Part shown: one piece after another, positions 9,354 through 17,933 of the stretch
Layout: each line of letters starts with the position of its first letter
How positions within the stretch are numbered: position 1 is the first letter of the stretch
Notes under the pieces: model-generated
The model's database searches: none
What the model saw: only the letters and a program-made list of their open reading frames with translations
Told to the model about the DNA's origin: nothing
Position numbers and translations under genes: made by a program
From: a virus
IMG/VR virus record: IMGVR_UViG_3300035698_017111
Span: 62,001-126,000 of that record
Direction: 5' to 3' (one strand)
Length of the DNA stretch: 64,000 bases

Positions 9354-9905
9354 ATGGCTAAATATTTTTTTGACACAGAATTTGCAGAAAATGGTCCACA
9401 TGAACCAATTTGGTTTCTGTCTATTGGTATGGTTACAGAAGATGAGGATGGGTCTATTCGTGAATACTATGCTGTAAATAAAAACTTTGATAAAAGTAAA
9501 GCTAATGAATTTGTTCTCAGTAATGTCATTCCTAAATTAAAACCTAAAAAGGAAGACATGAAGACAACTGACGAGATAGCAAGTGATATTATTGCGTTTG
9601 TTGGAGATGATTTGAATCCTATGTTTGTTGCTGATCATTGTAGTTATGATTGGGTTGTTATTTGTCAATTATTCGGCACAATGATGGATCTTCCAGATCA
9701 TTTTCCGAAGTTTTGTCTCGACGTACAGCAATTGAAGGAATCTCTTGGTAATCCAGAATTCCCTCAAAGCACAGAAGAAGTTCTTGATGAACATAATGCT
9801 CTTGCAGATGCACACGAATGTAAGGGTCGTTGGGAGTTTCTTCAGAAGTATAAGTTCGTAGGGAAGAATTTTAATCTAAAAGATTGGAAAAAACATAGGA
9901 AATAA
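9354..9905 (+). CDS. RNase AS/RNase T-like 3'-5' exonuclease (DEDDh)
   Basis: 183 residues. The N-terminus YFFDTEFAENG gives the Asp-x-Glu of exonuclease motif I; the following strand LSIGMVTEDEDGSIREYYAV is very like mycobacterial RNase AS (Rv2179c). Motif II lies in VADHCSYDW and motif III is HNALADAHE, with the general-base histidine and last aspartate. RNase AS degrades polyadenylate. Next to poly(A)/CCA-type nucleotidyltransferases this suggests a set of enzymes acting on RNA 3' tails; that link is inference. Assigned to the DEDDh superfamily with good confidence, to RNase AS with less. Confidence 0.8.
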   Translation: MAKYFFDTEFAENGPHEPIWFLSIGMVTEDEDGSIREYYAVNKNFDKSKANEFVLSNVIPKLKPKKEDMKTTDEIASDIIAFVGDDLNPMFVADHCSYDWVVICQLFGTMMDLPDHFPKFCLDVQQLKESLGNPEFPQSTEEVLDEHNALADAHECKGRWEFLQKYKFVGKNFNLKDWKKHRK

Positions 9906-9912
9906 ATCTGTT

Positions 9913-12111
9913 ATGAAGACTCAAGATATTGTAATGTTACCACCATTTACCGTTAACATGATGATGATGTCATTATCTGAAACGGTTAACTATGGGCATC
10001 AGATGCACAATATTCCTGGTGCATGGTTAAAATCAAAAGGAGAAGGAGTTGTCGTTGCTGTTCTTGATACTGGACTTCCAGTCCATAGAGATTTGGAAAA
10101 CCAAATATTAACTGCTGAAAATTTCACAAATTCTCCAATTCAAGATCTTGTTTCTGGACATGGTTGTGTCTCTCCAAACGATTATGTCTATACTTCAATG
10201 TGTGGTCTGCAAAAAATACAAGATGTTTTTGACAGATCCCCTGGAATTGTTCATTTTCAGCAAGACGGATCAGTTATAAAAGACTGTTCTAGGAATTCCA
10301 TCCATACATTCTCTCTTGATAAGAAGGGCAATACGGTTAAATCTAACATTATTGCAGTTCATAAAATACCATACAATGGAGATGTTTTTTGTATTAAAAC
10401 AAAACAGGGAAAATTGACACTGACTCCATGGCATCCAATATATATAAGGAAAACAAACCTTAAGTCATTCGTCAAAAAAAGAGCAGACGAATTACAAATT
10501 GGTGATTCTATAGCGTTACCAGAAAGCGGTCCAAGTTTTCATTCATATTTAAACATTCCATATAGAGAATACTACAAATGCCAATATTGTGGTTATAAAT
10601 CTTCTGGGTTCCGTAGAAAACAATGTAGAAAATGTAATAAATATAAATGGCATAATGGAAAAACAATTGATTGTATTAAACTTGACGAAGATCTTGCATT
10701 CCTAACTGGTCTTGTCGCATCTGATGGACATAGTATGAAAAGTTCTATGAGTATAGAGTTTTGCAATATGGATGAAAAATTAATAAATATATTTGAAGTT
10801 TTATGTAAAAAATTATTTAACAAAAAATGTAAAAGATATAAAGACAGTAGAAACAAAAAACTAATCAGAACCAGGATACATTCTAAAGATGTTCAAAATC
10901 TTTTTGTAAAATTAGGAATAAAAAAAGGAAATAAAACTCATAATCTTTTATTTCCAGAACTAATATCAAAATCTCCAAGATCTGTTTTTTGTTCATTTGT
11001 TGCAGCCTATGTAGAGGGCGACGGAAGTGTAGACAAAAAAGATAAAAGAATAAGGATAGTCTCTGGAAGCAAATCTTTTAGTGATCATCTTTCAATGAAC
11101 CTTAAATTTTTTGGTATTAAATCTTCAATATCTAAAAATAAAGCAAGCAAAAGAAATTTTGGATATGGCACATATAATTGTAAGGAGTCTTACACTATTA
11201 GATTAGTCTCTGATTATGAAATAGTAAAATATTTAAAGTTAAAAAAATCAAAAGAATCTCAAAGACAAATAATTCAATCTAATGTAATTTCCATTGAAAA
11301 GAAATCTTATAATGGGCACATGTTTGACTTTACTATAAAAGATTATGGAAATTATGTGGCAAATGGAATGATAGTCAGCAATACGCACGTCTCTGGAATC
11401 ATAGGTGCCGAAGAGAATAATGAAGGCGTCATAGGAATAGCTCCGAAAGCAAGACTCATAATAGCGAAAACGTTAAGTGACAGTGGTGGTGGAACAGATG
11501 AAAGCATAGCCAATGGTATCTTCTGGGCTATAGAAAAAGGTGCTGACATTATCAACATGTCTTTAGGGGCACCGGCGAAACATGAAAGTATGTTTGTTCA
11601 AACAAAACAGGCAGTACAAGCCGCAAATAGGGCTGGAATTATATTGGTCTGTGCCGCAGGAAATGAATCTGCAGCAAAAGTAGGTGTTCCTGCAAGATGG
11701 CCAGAATGTATTGCAGTCTCTGCGGTAAATTCAAAGAAAGATAGAGCAAGCTTCTCAAACAGAGGTGCTTCGTTGGACTTTGCTGCAGCTGGTGTGAATA
11801 TTCTTTCTACATTTAAGGACAATACTTATGCGGAATTGAGTGGAACCTCGATGGCATGTCCACAAATCGCAGGTATTGCAGCTTTGATTCTTTCTGAACA
11901 TAGAAATAGAATGGACAATACAAACACACCTGTCGATACACCGGAACAGTTAAGTGAACATTTACAGAAGATATCGTTAGACTTGGGTAAGGCTGGACAC
12001 GACACTAATTTTGGTTCTGGTTTGCCTGTGTATGGTAGAGCAAAATATTTTGTTCCCAATCCACCAAAAAAGAAACCTTGGTGGCTGAGATGGATACCGT
12101 TTTGGGGGTAG
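9913..12111 (+). CDS. Subtilisin-like serine protease (S8) interrupted by an intein
   Basis: 732 residues, of which 406 are an intein. The host protein has all three catalytic elements of the S8 family: VVAVLDTGL (Asp), GHG/THVSG (His) and LSGTSMACPQIAG (Ser), plus the oxyanion-hole segment CAAGNE. The intein splits the catalytic His block between HG and THV, so the protease cannot be active before splicing. After splicing the enzyme would be about 326 residues, somewhat short for a secreted subtilase; no signal peptide is visible, so it probably acts in the infected cell or the virion. The C-terminus ends in a short Trp-rich tail. No strong Shine-Dalgarno sequence precedes the chosen ATG. 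Confidence 0.9.
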   Translation: MKTQDIVMLPPFTVNMMMMSLSETVNYGHQMHNIPGAWLKSKGEGVVVAVLDTGLPVHRDLENQILTAENFTNSPIQDLVSGHGCVSPNDYVYTSMCGLQKIQDVFDRSPGIVHFQQDGSVIKDCSRNSIHTFSLDKKGNTVKSNIIAVHKIPYNGDVFCIKTKQGKLTLTPWHPIYIRKTNLKSFVKKRADELQIGDSIALPESGPSFHSYLNIPYREYYKCQYCGYKSSGFRRKQCRKCNKYKWHNGKTIDCIKLDEDLAFLTGLVASDGHSMKSSMSIEFCNMDEKLINIFEVLCKKLFNKKCKRYKDSRNKKLIRTRIHSKDVQNLFVKLGIKKGNKTHNLLFPELISKSPRSVFCSFVAAYVEGDGSVDKKDKRIRIVSGSKSFSDHLSMNLKFFGIKSSISKNKASKRNFGYGTYNCKESYTIRLVSDYEIVKYLKLKKSKESQRQIIQSNVISIEKKSYNGHMFDFTIKDYGNYVANGMIVSNTHVSGIIGAEENNEGVIGIAPKARLIIAKTLSDSGGGTDESIANGIFWAIEKGADIINMSLGAPAKHESMFVQTKQAVQAANRAGIILVCAAGNESAAKVGVPARWPECIAVSAVNSKKDRASFSNRGASLDFAAAGVNILSTFKDNTYAELSGTSMACPQIAGIAALILSEHRNRMDNTNTPVDTPEQLSEHLQKISLDLGKAGHDTNFGSGLPVYGRAKYFVPNPPKKKPWWLRWIPFWG
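10165..11382 (+). other. Intein with LAGLIDADG endonuclease inside the subtilisin gene
   Basis: 406 codons in frame. It starts at Cys1 (CVSPNDYVYTS, block A) directly after extein Gly, contains TPWHPIYI (block B with its Thr and His), and ends NGMIVSN (block G) before extein Thr+1. The residue before the terminal Asn is Ser instead of the usual His. Between the splicing blocks are two LAGLIDADG motifs (LTGLVASDG and VAAYVEGDG) and a zinc-finger-like CxxC...CxxC insertion near the first third. Thr as +1 nucleophile is normal for inteins. Confidence 0.88.
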
Positions 12112-12119
12112 TGTAAAGA

Positions 12120-12638
12120 ATGCAAAAACTCAAAAGAATTGTCAGGGCTGAAATACCAGCAGTTCTCATAGAAGACCTTGGCGTTTTTCTGAGACACAAG
12201 GGTGATAGTAGGGACCTGCTCGAAGCAAATGCAAAGAATCAAACTAGATTTACTGTGCAGCAAATTTGTAAATCTAACAGTTTGGATAATCTCGTTAAAA
12301 GAGGATTTCTCACACTCTGGGATGAAGATGGATTACAGGTCACTGGAGATGATGAAATAGAAAAGGCAACAAATGTTGCTACTTTGAGAGATGCTGGAGG
12401 TGGTTCTTCAGCTATATCAAAGAGAGTTATACAGGAGAGTTTCACGGCAGTGGGTGGAGAGGGAAGTTTTATCCTCACAAGCAGCCCACTTTACGAGAAT
12501 GGTGTTATTATGTTTGTGAATGGTAATAATCAAATTTATGGGACAGACTATACTGTGAGTGGAACAACGGTTACGTGGTCTGGTTTTACACTTGCATCTG
12601 GAGATCAACTCAACTTCTCATATGAAGTTCTCATATAA
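12120..12638 (+). CDS. Putative phage structural protein (tail or baseplate type)
   Basis: 172 residues, 8 bases after the protease gene. The N-terminal 85 residues are helical and charged. The C-terminal 70 residues form short beta strands typical of virion appendage domains: an ENGVIMFVNG segment, then a gap of Y-G-T-D-Y-T, VTWSGFTLASGDQL and a closing YEV strand. Similar modules occur in tail and fibre proteins, where they are thought to form beta sandwiches. The assignment as structural is inferred from this pattern, not from a named family. Confidence 0.6.
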   Translation: MQKLKRIVRAEIPAVLIEDLGVFLRHKGDSRDLLEANAKNQTRFTVQQICKSNSLDNLVKRGFLTLWDEDGLQVTGDDEIEKATNVATLRDAGGGSSAISKRVIQESFTAVGGEGSFILTSSPLYENGVIMFVNGNNQIYGTDYTVSGTTVTWSGFTLASGDQLNFSYEVLI

Positions 12639-12647
12639 GGATGAATA

Positions 12648-13436
12648 ATGGCTAAGGGACAAAACAATAGAAAGGGAATGATTTATTCCGCTACCAACAA
12701 GATAAATAACAAAAAATATATTGGACAAACTATCAGTACGCTATCTGTTAGAAGAAGTGGTCATAAAAGCAAGGGAAAGAGAGCTTGTCCTTATTTTGGT
12801 AGAGCAATAGAAAAATATGGAGTCAATGGTTTTGTATGGGAGATTATAGAAGATGATCTGCCTATTTCTGAATTAAATGAAAGAGAAATATATTATATTG
12901 CAAAACATAAAACAAGAAACAAAATTTATGGATACAATATCGATATTGGTGGCTTTGTTCATAAAGAATATTCGATAGAAGCAAAATTAAAAATACAAAA
13001 TACGCATAAGGGTAGAAAATTTTCAGAAAATCACAAAAAAAAGATAAGTGAAGCAAAAAAAGGAAAAGGTTTTTCTAAAGAACACATTAAAAACCTTTCT
13101 ATTTCTCATATTGGAAAAGTATCTGGAAAAAAAGGTATTAAGAATTCTGAAAAAACACGTAAAAAGATTAAGGAATCTGTAAGGTTTAAAAATTACCAGA
13201 AAGGACTCTCAAAAAACAACACTAGTGGATATAAGGGCGTTTGTTGGGACAAGAGATATGGAAAATGGCTATCGCAAACCACTGGCATGAATAAGAAAAT
13301 GGTTTTTATAGGTTATTTCGGAACTAAAGAAGAAGCTGCTATTTCTTATGATAAAAAAATAGTCGAAATGGTTGGTATCGAAAATTGTGTCACTAATTAT
13401 GATCTTGGGTTAATTGGATGTAAATGCTATGAGTGA
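12648..13436 (+). CDS. GIY-YIG homing endonuclease with NUMOD3 and AP2-like domains
   Basis: 262 residues. The N-terminal catalytic domain carries GMIYSATN...KKYIGQT, the GIY-YIG signature, with an arginine (SVRRSGH) and a glutamate (NEREIYYI) at the expected later positions. The middle has NUMOD3-type basic repeats (GRKFSENHKKKISEAKKGK). The C-terminus, SGYKGVCWDKRYGKWLSQ to GYFGTKEEAAISYD, is an AP2 DNA-binding domain, a combination well known in phage homing endonucleases. It is A+T-rich and lies between two operon genes, overlapping the next start by 8 bases. It does not obviously interrupt a gene. Confidence 0.9.
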   Translation: MAKGQNNRKGMIYSATNKINNKKYIGQTISTLSVRRSGHKSKGKRACPYFGRAIEKYGVNGFVWEIIEDDLPISELNEREIYYIAKHKTRNKIYGYNIDIGGFVHKEYSIEAKLKIQNTHKGRKFSENHKKKISEAKKGKGFSKEHIKNLSISHIGKVSGKKGIKNSEKTRKKIKESVRFKNYQKGLSKNNTSGYKGVCWDKRYGKWLSQTTGMNKKMVFIGYFGTKEEAAISYDKKIVEMVGIENCVTNYDLGLIGCKCYE

Positions 13437-15348
13437 TCAAAAAATAAATATAGAAAACAATACTGGCGTCATCAACATATACAATGGTACTGAAGACAAT
13501 GAAGTCTTTAAGAAAAGTATATCGATGAATTCTGTAGACAAATATTCAACTCCGCTTGAAGCTAATATAGAAATGTCTCCATGGGGATCAAATAAATATA
13601 AAGTTTCCTTTATGTTAAAGAACAGTCTTTTGGGACAAGTTATGCAGCAAAACAATTTGGTCTACGACACAGAGGACAAGGCGAGAAAAGCATACAAAGA
13701 TATAATTGAAGTCATGAATGGGTTCAAAGAAGACGCTGAGAAGAAATTAACACATAGTGCTATAATCGTTCCTGCTATTTGGAATCGAATGGCATCTTTC
13801 AAAGATGACCTACATAAACCAGAATCTGACGATCTTCTTATTAGACACGACATCTCTCATCTCCATAAAGATTTCCAAGGTGCGACTCCAATGGGTCTTC
13901 TCGTCCATCCTGTTGACGAACACTTTCCAGATCACTATGGAATCGTCAAGGATGCTGCCAAGAAACAAGGTATGATTAAAACATCTGAGAAGAAAGATAT
14001 GGATTCTGGATGGTATAGAGAATCAAAAATAAAGAAGATGCCAAGTGGTAAATGGCGAGTTACCGATGAGTCTGGTAAAAAGAATCTGGGTGAATCAGAT
14101 ACTGAAGCAGGTGCCAAGAAAAGACTTCATGAAGTTGAGTACTTCAAGAACAAATCTGCTGGCAAACAAGAACTCGACCTAATAGAAGAGCTTGATCGAA
14201 AAAGACTGGATGGTAACTTTAATGAAGATGATTTGGCCAAAATCGCATGTTGTTTGTCTATATTTCCCAACGATCCAAACGATGTGAGGGAGATAAAAAG
14301 AGAAGCTCTTTTGCGTATACATAGTTTGTTTAAAACTAAAGAAACAATTGATAATTGGGCTGCAAAAAACTCAGAAAGAATAGATAGTGCGATATCTGCC
14401 ATTGGACAAATCGGTATTGTAAGATCGGCCGCAACAATTAAAGAGATATCTGCAAACGACTACGATTTGTTTATTTTTGATGCCGACCAAACGATTTGGG
14501 ATGGTGAATGTGCAAAAGATATGGAACTTCCATTCTCTATGATTGAAGAAAACACAATACAAGACAGTGTGGGGCGTAAAATTCGTTTACGTGATGGTGT
14601 TAGGGAAACTCTTCAGGGACTAACTGATATGGAGAGAGACATTGGTCTTGTTAGCCATTCTGAAAAAAAAGGTGTTCAGTATCAAGAACAACCTGTTGTT
14701 CTTCTCCTAAGAGAATTCGGTATTCTTGAGTATTTCAACGAAATGGTAGTCGTTGCTGGAGATATTCCTAAAAGTATATTTATTCCAAGTGGTAGACGAA
14801 CCATTTTTATAGATGACGAATCTCATAATCTTTTTGATGTATCTGAAAATTCAGATGCAGATGCAGCAGATGTGAAAGACGTTAAGTTCTTTAAGGTAGA
14901 AGATCTCTTGGAAAGAGGTAAACAGGAATTGAAAGACTCTGGATACTCTTCTGCTGAAGAAGCATTGTCCGATGTCGTCAAACAACAAGATATTGTCTCT
15001 GCAGCCAAAAAGCCACCTAAGCCAAAGGGTAAGGGTAAGTATGAACTTGATCACAAGAAGCCAAAGTGGAAGGGTGGTACGGAAAACGAAAGCAATCTTC
15101 AGTGGATACCAAAATCAAAACATAAGAAAAAGACCCAAGAAGAAGGTTCGTTCCAAGAAGGTGGAAAAGATCGTCACAGAAAGCTGAAAAACAAGAAGAC
15201 AGATCAGGGTTATTCTCAATATCAGAGTGATGCTGGTAAAGCCAAGGTCAGTAAAGAAAGAAAAGAAATGGGTGAAGAGGCTTTTAGTCGTAAACAAAGA
15301 GAGAGAGCTAAGAAAAGATGGGCCAAAAATACATGGTATAGAAAATAG
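13429..15348 (+). CDS. Multidomain protein: HAD-type phosphatase fused to HNH nuclease, with two WYR motifs
   Basis: 639 residues from the ATG at 13429, inside the ATGAGTGA overlap with the endonuclease gene; the ATG at 13414 is less likely. Residues about 195-235 (GWYRES, then KWRVTDESGK and an EAGAKKRLHEVEYFK block) resemble a small repeat found in many phage proteins. Around residue 349, FDADQTIWDG is HAD motif I (DxDxT), VSHSE motif II and FIDDE the acidic motif, closest to magnesium-dependent phosphatase-1 types. Near residue 540, ELDHKKPKWKGGT and NLQWIPKSKHKKKT form an HNH nuclease. The protein ends in TWYRK. A nucleic-acid end-processing role is suggested by the fusion but not shown. 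Confidence 0.75.
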   Translation: MSDQKINIENNTGVINIYNGTEDNEVFKKSISMNSVDKYSTPLEANIEMSPWGSNKYKVSFMLKNSLLGQVMQQNNLVYDTEDKARKAYKDIIEVMNGFKEDAEKKLTHSAIIVPAIWNRMASFKDDLHKPESDDLLIRHDISHLHKDFQGATPMGLLVHPVDEHFPDHYGIVKDAAKKQGMIKTSEKKDMDSGWYRESKIKKMPSGKWRVTDESGKKNLGESDTEAGAKKRLHEVEYFKNKSAGKQELDLIEELDRKRLDGNFNEDDLAKIACCLSIFPNDPNDVREIKREALLRIHSLFKTKETIDNWAAKNSERIDSAISAIGQIGIVRSAATIKEISANDYDLFIFDADQTIWDGECAKDMELPFSMIEENTIQDSVGRKIRLRDGVRETLQGLTDMERDIGLVSHSEKKGVQYQEQPVVLLLREFGILEYFNEMVVVAGDIPKSIFIPSGRRTIFIDDESHNLFDVSENSDADAADVKDVKFFKVEDLLERGKQELKDSGYSSAEEALSDVVKQQDIVSAAKKPPKPKGKGKYELDHKKPKWKGGTENESNLQWIPKSKHKKKTQEEGSFQEGGKDRHRKLKNKKTDQGYSQYQSDAGKAKVSKERKEMGEEAFSRKQRERAKKRWAKNTWYRK

Positions 15349-15360
15349 ATAAGAAATAGC

Positions 15361-15389
15361 TTGAAATCGTCCCTCGGATGTCGTATTGT
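15361..15389 (+). promoter_or_regulatory. Probable sigma70-like promoter
   Basis: TTGAAA at 15361-15366 and TATTGT at 15384-15389 are 17 bases apart. The -10 box sits in a TCGTAT context that recurs at other gene starts in this window. It lies in the short gap before the gene at 15422. Confidence 0.5.
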
Positions 15390-15421
15390 GAAATATAATG
15401 TTCGAGGGAGATTTGTATCCA

Positions 15422-15880
15422 ATGAAATATCTAGTGCACGTCATTGATGAGGCATCCGTTCATCACAAGACAGAGGGTGGTGAGTATGAGATGGAAAGAG
15501 GGTTGGCTGAGAATGGTGAAGAATGCCAGGTTTCTCGGTCTGATTCTTTCTATTTCATAGACGTAGATGATGCTGTAGATGCCGTTGTATCTGTGGCTAA
15601 AATAGTAAGAGTTAAAGACTCAAATGGGGATCTTGTTTCTCTATCTACTGCATTTTCTCAAACAAAAAAAGAAGTTGAAAACGCTAGTCTTGACGAAGAC
15701 GACTTCACCGTTCTTCATGACCTACCATTGGATTATGCTGGGAACACTCATTCCAATCTACTCATTGCTTCTTGTCAAATTAAACGTCATAATGAAGAAG
15801 AAGAATGGCAAGAGCTTCATAGAGTCTATTTCTACGTAACTCAACAAGATAAAATAATGCAAATCACAGGCAAGGATTAG
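15422..15880 (+). CDS. Hypothetical acidic protein
   Basis: 152 residues from ATG 15422, which has GAGGGAG upstream (an ATG at 15398 lacks a ribosome site). The first third is rich in Glu and His; the rest alternates short strands (YFIDVDDAVDAVVSVAKIVRV, NLLIASCQIKRH, HRVYFYVTQQDKIMQI). No known family. First gene of the cluster behind the promoter at 15361. Confidence 0.65.
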   Translation: MKYLVHVIDEASVHHKTEGGEYEMERGLAENGEECQVSRSDSFYFIDVDDAVDAVVSVAKIVRVKDSNGDLVSLSTAFSQTKKEVENASLDEDDFTVLHDLPLDYAGNTHSNLLIASCQIKRHNEEEEWQELHRVYFYVTQQDKIMQITGKD

Positions 15881-15884
15881 ACCA

Positions 15885-16424
15885 ATGGGCAATCTTAAAA
15901 ATTTACGATGTTATTTTTCTCATCCAATTGAGAATCAGCAAGATCCAGGGCCAATTGCAAGAGATAGGGATCTGTTGGCCGACTTTCTAAAAAAGAAATC
16001 TTCATTTTTCATCGATCCAAGAAAGATATCACTTCATGGTATCTCTGAGGTAATCGATAAAGATCAAATCGTAAAAGAGAAAGACTTTAAAGAGCTTCGT
16101 AGGCAGATGAGGATTATTGTCAGAAAAGATCTCAGAAGTGTTGATATCTCTGACTTTATAGTTGCGTATTTACCCAAAGACATTAAGACAACGGGCTGCA
16201 TTCATGAGGTGATTCTATCTGATGACCAGAAGAAACCAACGTTTATTGTATGTCCAGAGGGAATAGAATACATTCCTTCATGGCTTTTTGGCCTTGTTCC
16301 TCTTGAATATATGTTTGACTCCATGGAGGATTTAATCGTATACTTGACTGAGATCGATAATGCCAATATCGAAACTTTAGAAGATGATAGATGGCAATTC
16401 ATCATAGCAACACTAATAGATTAA
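15885..16424 (+). CDS. Nucleoside 2-deoxyribosyltransferase-like protein
   Basis: 179 residues. The N-terminus RCYFSHPIE, the central DISDFIVAYLPKDI, GCIHEVILS and KKPTFIVCPEG follow the order seen in nucleoside 2-deoxyribosyltransferases (first strand, Asp-rich strand, then G-x-x-x-E at the ribosyl-binding site, then a strand after KKP). The family transfers deoxyribose between bases or hydrolyses nucleotides; phages often carry members for nucleotide salvage or modification. The enzyme activity is inferred from fold-level similarity. A second protein of this superfamily lies at 23171. Confidence 0.65.
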   Translation: MGNLKNLRCYFSHPIENQQDPGPIARDRDLLADFLKKKSSFFIDPRKISLHGISEVIDKDQIVKEKDFKELRRQMRIIVRKDLRSVDISDFIVAYLPKDIKTTGCIHEVILSDDQKKPTFIVCPEGIEYIPSWLFGLVPLEYMFDSMEDLIVYLTEIDNANIETLEDDRWQFIIATLID

Positions 16425-16435
16425 GGAGACGTGAA

Positions 16436-16627
16436 ATGGCAGTAGATCCCTTTGCAAGACTCGCAGAAATTTGTCGTGAAAAAGAAAAGAAGATGCACCC
16501 AGATCCAACGAACAACTTTTTGGAAAGAGAAGAATATGTAGAAAAAAAGGGCAAGGGACCAGAGTTTATCTACGTCCCAACAGAAGAGGGTGAAGAGATA
16601 TTTACAAAGATAGAGGAGGAGGAGTGA
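16436..16627 (+). CDS. Hypothetical small charged protein
   Basis: 63 residues from ATG 16436, preceded by AGGAGACGTGAA; a longer in-frame start at 16391 would overlap the previous gene. Highly charged, with a lysine-rich helix (EICREKEKKMH) and an acidic C-terminus. No family recognised. Confidence 0.65.
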   Translation: MAVDPFARLAEICREKEKKMHPDPTNNFLEREEYVEKKGKGPEFIYVPTEEGEEIFTKIEEEE

Positions 16628-16628
16628 A

Positions 16629-17141
16629 ATGAAGACTATTGCAAGGACACTCAGAGAAAGAAAGACTTGGTGTGAGAATCTTAGGATTTGTTCTCATAGA
16701 ATAAATATTAGTTCGGTAACAGATGATGAAGTCAAGCCAGATTTCAAAGTTACAGATTTGTTGAGTGAATTCAACGAAATGCAGATCGGTCTTAGAGAAG
16801 CCAAGACAAAGGTGGCTAAGAAGTCACAGGAGTTGATGGTTCAAATTCCCGAGGGTATCGATACCGTTGGTGAATCTGGAAGCGAAGTCACTCTTTATTT
16901 GGCTATCTTGATTCGAGATGACATGAAGGCTCGAAAATCTATTCTTATGCGTATGGCAGAAAAGACCATTGATCCAAGAGCAGTGCATGGTCACCTTCTA
17001 CATAGGGATGATGCTCCACCGCCAAAGAAAGTTAGGCATTTCGATTTCGATGCCGTGTTGTCGGAAATAGATAACCTACAAGACAAGATTGATATTCTGG
17101 ATTCTTCAATCCAGTATGTTGATAGTACATCGGAAGTCTAA
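16629..17141 (+). CDS. Helical protein, possibly DIP1984-like
   Basis: 170 residues, starting right after the previous TGA with GGAGGAG as ribosome site. The sequence is mostly helical: TIARTLRERKTWCENL, a middle AKTKVAKKSQELM, and VTLYLAILIRDDMKARKSILMRMAEK. This order resembles the DIP1984/septicolysin-like family of small coiled-coil proteins, but the match is weak. Last gene before a 270-base gap with a terminator. Confidence 0.6.
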   Translation: MKTIARTLRERKTWCENLRICSHRINISSVTDDEVKPDFKVTDLLSEFNEMQIGLREAKTKVAKKSQELMVQIPEGIDTVGESGSEVTLYLAILIRDDMKARKSILMRMAEKTIDPRAVHGHLLHRDDAPPPKKVRHFDFDAVLSEIDNLQDKIDILDSSIQYVDSTSEV

Positions 17142-17148
17142 GAATTCT

Positions 17149-17219
17149 GCATGCCTGCCGGTGCAGATAGGCTGATGGAAAACAAGAAAATAGGGCTTGA
17201 AACCCCTGTTCCTACATGC
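17149..17219 (+). ncRNA. Candidate structured RNA in the gap before 17415
   Basis: By hand a closed multi-branch fold can be drawn: GCATG (17149-17153) with CATGC (17215-17219), a hairpin CTGC-CGGT-GCAG (17155-17166), and AGGG (17192-17195) with CCCT (17204-17207). No known riboswitch class is recognised. The rest of the 17142-17371 gap shows only short repeats (two copies of CACATTGGG). Confidence 0.25.
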
Positions 17220-17371
17220 TTTAATGAAAATGGTTGATCTCGATCAATAGCTGATTGAGCCAATGACAAACACGCACAATGCACATTGGGAAAAATCAAC
17301 AGGCACATTGGGCAATTATGGTACTGGGTACTGTGGACTGGGTACTTTTATCTTGTTTGACATTAGCCGTT

Positions 17372-17403
17372 GAGAGAGGGCTTTCGTGGCCCTCTCTCTT
17401 TTT
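17372..17403 (+). terminator. Rho-independent terminator or attenuator before the gene at 17415
   Basis: A perfect 9-bp stem, GAGAGAGGG (17372-17380) with CCCTCTCTC (17390-17398), is followed by five T. It lies only 11 bases before the next start codon and just ahead of that gene's AGGAG site, so it may attenuate the downstream gene as well as end the upstream operon. Confidence 0.8.
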
Positions 17404-17414
17404 AGGAGACTATT

Positions 17415-17933
17415 ATGACGACTGTCGAGGAATTTTTTGACAACATAAGAGATTTGAATATCGGTGCTGCTGTAGATTGTTGGATTTCTCTCAGCGAAGA
17501 TGAAAAAAGTGCCATTAGGCAAGGAATGCTTGATCTTTGTGAAGACGATAGGGAAGGTTTTAGAATGCGGTTTAATCTTCTCAGCGAACACATATCCAAT
17601 GACATCTTTGCTCTTTGTTCACGACAAACAGACATTCCAGACATTCCTGATGTTTTGGATGGTTTTCAAGATGGCTTAAATAAAGTTTCTAAATTAATTG
17701 AAGAAAATCAAGAAGATATTGTTAATCTTATCATGAGCCTTCGTTGTTTGTCGAATTTATTGATAACACCTTTGCCGAAAGAAAACAAGAAAATGGATCC
17801 CGAATTATATGGGGTAATAGCAGACCTATTGTCTTCATATAGACGTGAATTAGAAGACAGAGGGATGCCTGCTTATTATGTTAAAGATTTAATAATAATA
17901 GAAGCTAGGAGGCTTAGTTCACGATATGAATGA
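17415..17933 (+). CDS. Hypothetical helical protein
   Basis: 172 residues with AGGAG 7 bases ahead of the ATG, directly behind a terminator hairpin. The protein is acidic and almost wholly helical, with repeated Leu/Ile heptads (VSKLIEENQEDIVNLIMSL). No catalytic motif seen. Its last 8 bases overlap the next gene. Confidence 0.7.
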   Translation: MTTVEEFFDNIRDLNIGAAVDCWISLSEDEKSAIRQGMLDLCEDDREGFRMRFNLLSEHISNDIFALCSRQTDIPDIPDVLDGFQDGLNKVSKLIEENQEDIVNLIMSLRCLSNLLITPLPKENKKMDPELYGVIADLLSSYRRELEDRGMPAYYVKDLIIIEARRLSSRYE

